From: Haplomitrium mnioides
Lineage: Eukaryota; Marchantiophyta; Haplomitriopsida; Calobryales
Assembly (NCBI GenBank): GCA_049999725.1
Contig: JBNGIS010014028.1
Coordinates: forward strand, 1-33,358
Length of the DNA: 33,358 bases
Reading direction: 5' to 3'
Every line of letters starts with the position of its first letter. Position 1 is the stretch's first letter. The position numbers and the translations under genes were made by a program. Positions 31,443 to 33,358 of this stretch are shown piece by piece. A model generated the notes under the pieces. The model searched no databases and was not told the origin of the DNA. It saw nothing but the letters and a program-made list of their open reading frames with translations.

Positions 31443-33358
31443 CTAGCATCAGAAGTGGAAGAAGACCAGCCAAAGAGGTTGCCCGGGTTGGATAAAGGAG
31501 GGATCTCACTCAGAAGTGGAAGGAACTTGGAGAGAGCGGCCATGGCATCTTGTTCCACACCACCTATCACCTCAATGTCCAATATAGGGCATGTGACATA
31601 GAGATCCCGATTTAGATACAAGATATTCCGTGGATGTACCAGGGAGGATCCAGACAAGTGGTTGGACGAATTCGATGGCACGGCCTATGCGAATGGGGAG
31701 AACCTCATTAAGGAGGCCATTCTTCCCAGAGTGTTAAAAGGGGAGGCTGGCCTTGGTACTAAACACTACCAGAGGACACCAAGCAAAATTGGGACACTTT
31801 TAAGGCGGCCTTCTTGGAGGAGTTCAGAAAAATAGGAGAGGAGTCCGAGGCCTTGATCAAGATAGGCCAAATGGAGATGAAGAAGCACAAATCTATAAGG
31901 AAGTTTCTTTAAAGGTTCTAGAGAATGGCCATAAAGATTAACCCCCTACATCAGATGGGATGCTTACCTCCTAGTTTATTTTGGCCCTGCCCAGGAGTCT
32001 AGGGGCCTGGGTGAGGAGGTCCAAACCCACATGCCTGGAGCAAGCAGTGGAGGAGGCCCAATTCTACATCAACGCTGAGGTGGCAAGCTCCAAGAGAATG
32101 TCAAAGAGAAGAAATAATTCTGATAGTTCTTCAGAGAGCTCTAGTCAAGAAGATAGCTTTGATGATAGCTCCACTTCAGAGTCTAAATCAGAGAGTGAGA
32201 GCAGCTCTGAGAGCTCGAAAGATGAAAGGTCCCATAGAAGGCGGAAGAAAAAAGGGAGCAAAAAGAAAAAGGAGGCCAAAGAGAAGAAGGCCAAGAAACA
32301 TGATCGGCACAAGGAGGGCAAGGAGAAAAAAGCCCACCGGTCCCATGACAGAGGAGCTGGTGGAGAGACCAGCAAGAGGAGGGGGTGAAAGACCCTATGG
32401 AAGAGATCAATGCAAAACTGGAAGCCATGTCGATCCATTTTGCAGACCTGAAGCCCGAAGGCAAAAAAGTGTTGACACGGAGGGCACATGTTTGGTGCAT
32501 GAAGTGCCACACCTATGGGCACTCCCCCCAAGAATACCCCCTGGATGGGACGCCCATCCATTATGTGAGGGAGGACCCCCCTGAGTGGTATCATGAGGAG
32601 GTGGAATATGTGCAGGAGAAACCACCCGAACTCATGTATTAGGTGGTTAGCCAACCTCGACCAATGGCGGGCCGACCTGTCAATATGGTGCCCGGTCAAT
32701 CAGCGGCTTGGGGACATGCACGGCCAGAAGGGTCAGGGGCCGGGCCAAACCGGACCAGGGTAATGGTGTGCTGGAACTGTGGGCAACTAGGCCACATTTC
32801 CCCAAATTGTCTTGAGCCCAGGAAGCAAGGGTACGGCATGCCACTACCACTATGTACAGGCTGCAAAAAGGAAGGGTATCTGGCCAATAATTGCCCCCAT
32901 ACTAGAAGGCAGGAGTTGCCTCCCAACCCGGCCCAGCAAGCACCTCCACCGGCAGCAATCAACCTGGTAGCCACCTCATGGGAGCATGGGGCAGAGTTTC
33001 TAGAAGTGGAGACCCCAATGGAGGAGGATTGCTACAGAGTAGCCACCAGGGCTGCAGCCAGAGCCAAGGAAAAAGGAAAGGCCAAGCAGGCTTGGAGAAA
33101 GGATAGGGCTGCAAATGTGCTCCCCACTGAGGAGGACTCAGGTTGCAAAAGGGAGCACCCAAAATTATTCTATCCAAGGCAAGAAGAGGAAGTCAAAAAG
33201 CAGCTAGAAGCCTTAGAAGTGGCCAAAGCTCAGCAAGCGGCGGAGAGGACCCTGCGGGAGGTCAATCATAGAAATGGCGCTCAGCAGGCCAAGCAAGACC
33301 ATGCGCCCCAGCCCCCAACCAGCACTTGCGTGCCCTACAACATCCAAAAGGATGTGAG
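31443..33358 (+). pseudogene. Gag of the gypsy-like element, broken, incomplete at window end
   Basis: Fragments in order, in three frames: a leader with LASEVEEDQPKRLPGLDKG and an in-frame TAG near 31600; the gag core DPDKWLDEFDGTAYANGE; a frame change near 31766 to NWDTFKAAFLEEFRKIGEES and MEMKKHKSIRKFL; stops near 31911 and 31919; another frame change near 31980 to LGAWVRRSKPTCLEQAVEEA; then an acidic Ser/Glu tract (about 32100-32220) and a Lys/Arg-rich tract (about 32225-32345). After a frame change near 32385, one frame runs to the window end with a single TAG at 32640-32642. It holds three zinc-knuckle motifs: CMKCHTYGHSPQEY (32496-32537, last Cys now Tyr), CWNCGQLGHISPNC (32769-32810, intact) and CTGCKKEGYLANNC (32853-32894, His now Tyr). 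Protease is not reached. Confidence 0.75.

Larger units (their letters stand above)
27002..33358 (+). mobile_element. Ty3/gypsy-like element, 5' part, runs off the window
   Basis: Base composition changes sharply at 27002, exactly where unit B homology stops, and the new sequence begins TGTCGCCCGGATG, a normal LTR start. A long non-coding stretch follows to about 31330, then a PBS-like site and a gag frame with retrotransposon gag and zinc-knuckle features. Protease, RT and integrase would lie beyond the window end, so gypsy affiliation rests on gag alone. Stops and frame changes in gag show decay. Confidence 0.65.

Noticed and set aside
32145-32699. 184-codon minus-strand open frame
   Set aside because: Antisense shadow of the gag Ser/Glu and Lys-rich tracts.

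Overview
This is repeat-rich land-plant nuclear DNA. The evidence is two decayed Ty1/copia retrotransposons, the 5' part of a Ty3/gypsy-like retrotransposon, and a short insert carrying a plant-mitochondrial-type tRNA-Ser remnant. No gene in the window looks intact. Species cannot be read from the sequence; the density of old, nested elements suggests a large, slowly purged genome (fern, lycophyte, bryophyte or gymnosperm are possible, which is only a guess).

Layout. 1-2554 holds two decayed unidentified reading frames (about 265-612 and 1022-1405), a 25-bp minisatellite (1725-2060) and a short fragment of the main repeat family. A scaffold gap of exactly 100 N follows (2555-2654). The backbone of the rest is a direct duplication: unit A (2655 to about 13890) and unit B (about 21400 to 27001), with roughly 6 kb of native sequence per unit. 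On the minus strand each unit encodes a degenerate copy of one large protein. Its motifs read, from N to C terminus, like the uncharacterised DUF7869-type family: acidic leader, CCxxKC, VCxSC, MDxxDQKK, LPPTLYLQL, GHTH, then an acidic tail.

Minisatellites built around a palindromic core (TATGCATGCATA-like) sit next to these genes: a 37-bp array beyond the 3' end (3191-3655 and 21968-22463), a 30-bp array beyond the 5' end (13711-13890), and dispersed cores inside a probable intron (5447-6328). The arrangement recalls a DNA transposon with subterminal repeats; that is the most interesting hypothesis in the window.

Insertions into this backbone: copia element 1 (minus strand, about 6645-12666) lies inside gene A; copia element 2 (plus strand, 14521-21270, 118-bp LTRs) lies between the units; a mitochondrial-type fragment (22611 to about 22965) lies beyond the 3' end of gene B; and a gypsy-like element begins at 27002 within the first 30-bp repeat of unit B and runs off the window. 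The gypsy-like element appears to have a very long, internally repetitive, GC-rich LTR (27002 to about 31330) with repeated ACGTGGC (G-box/ABRE-type) motifs, then a broken gag with three zinc knuckles. The elements look dead: stops, frame changes and lost catalytic or zinc-binding residues are common, and many lesions fit G:C to A:T transitions.
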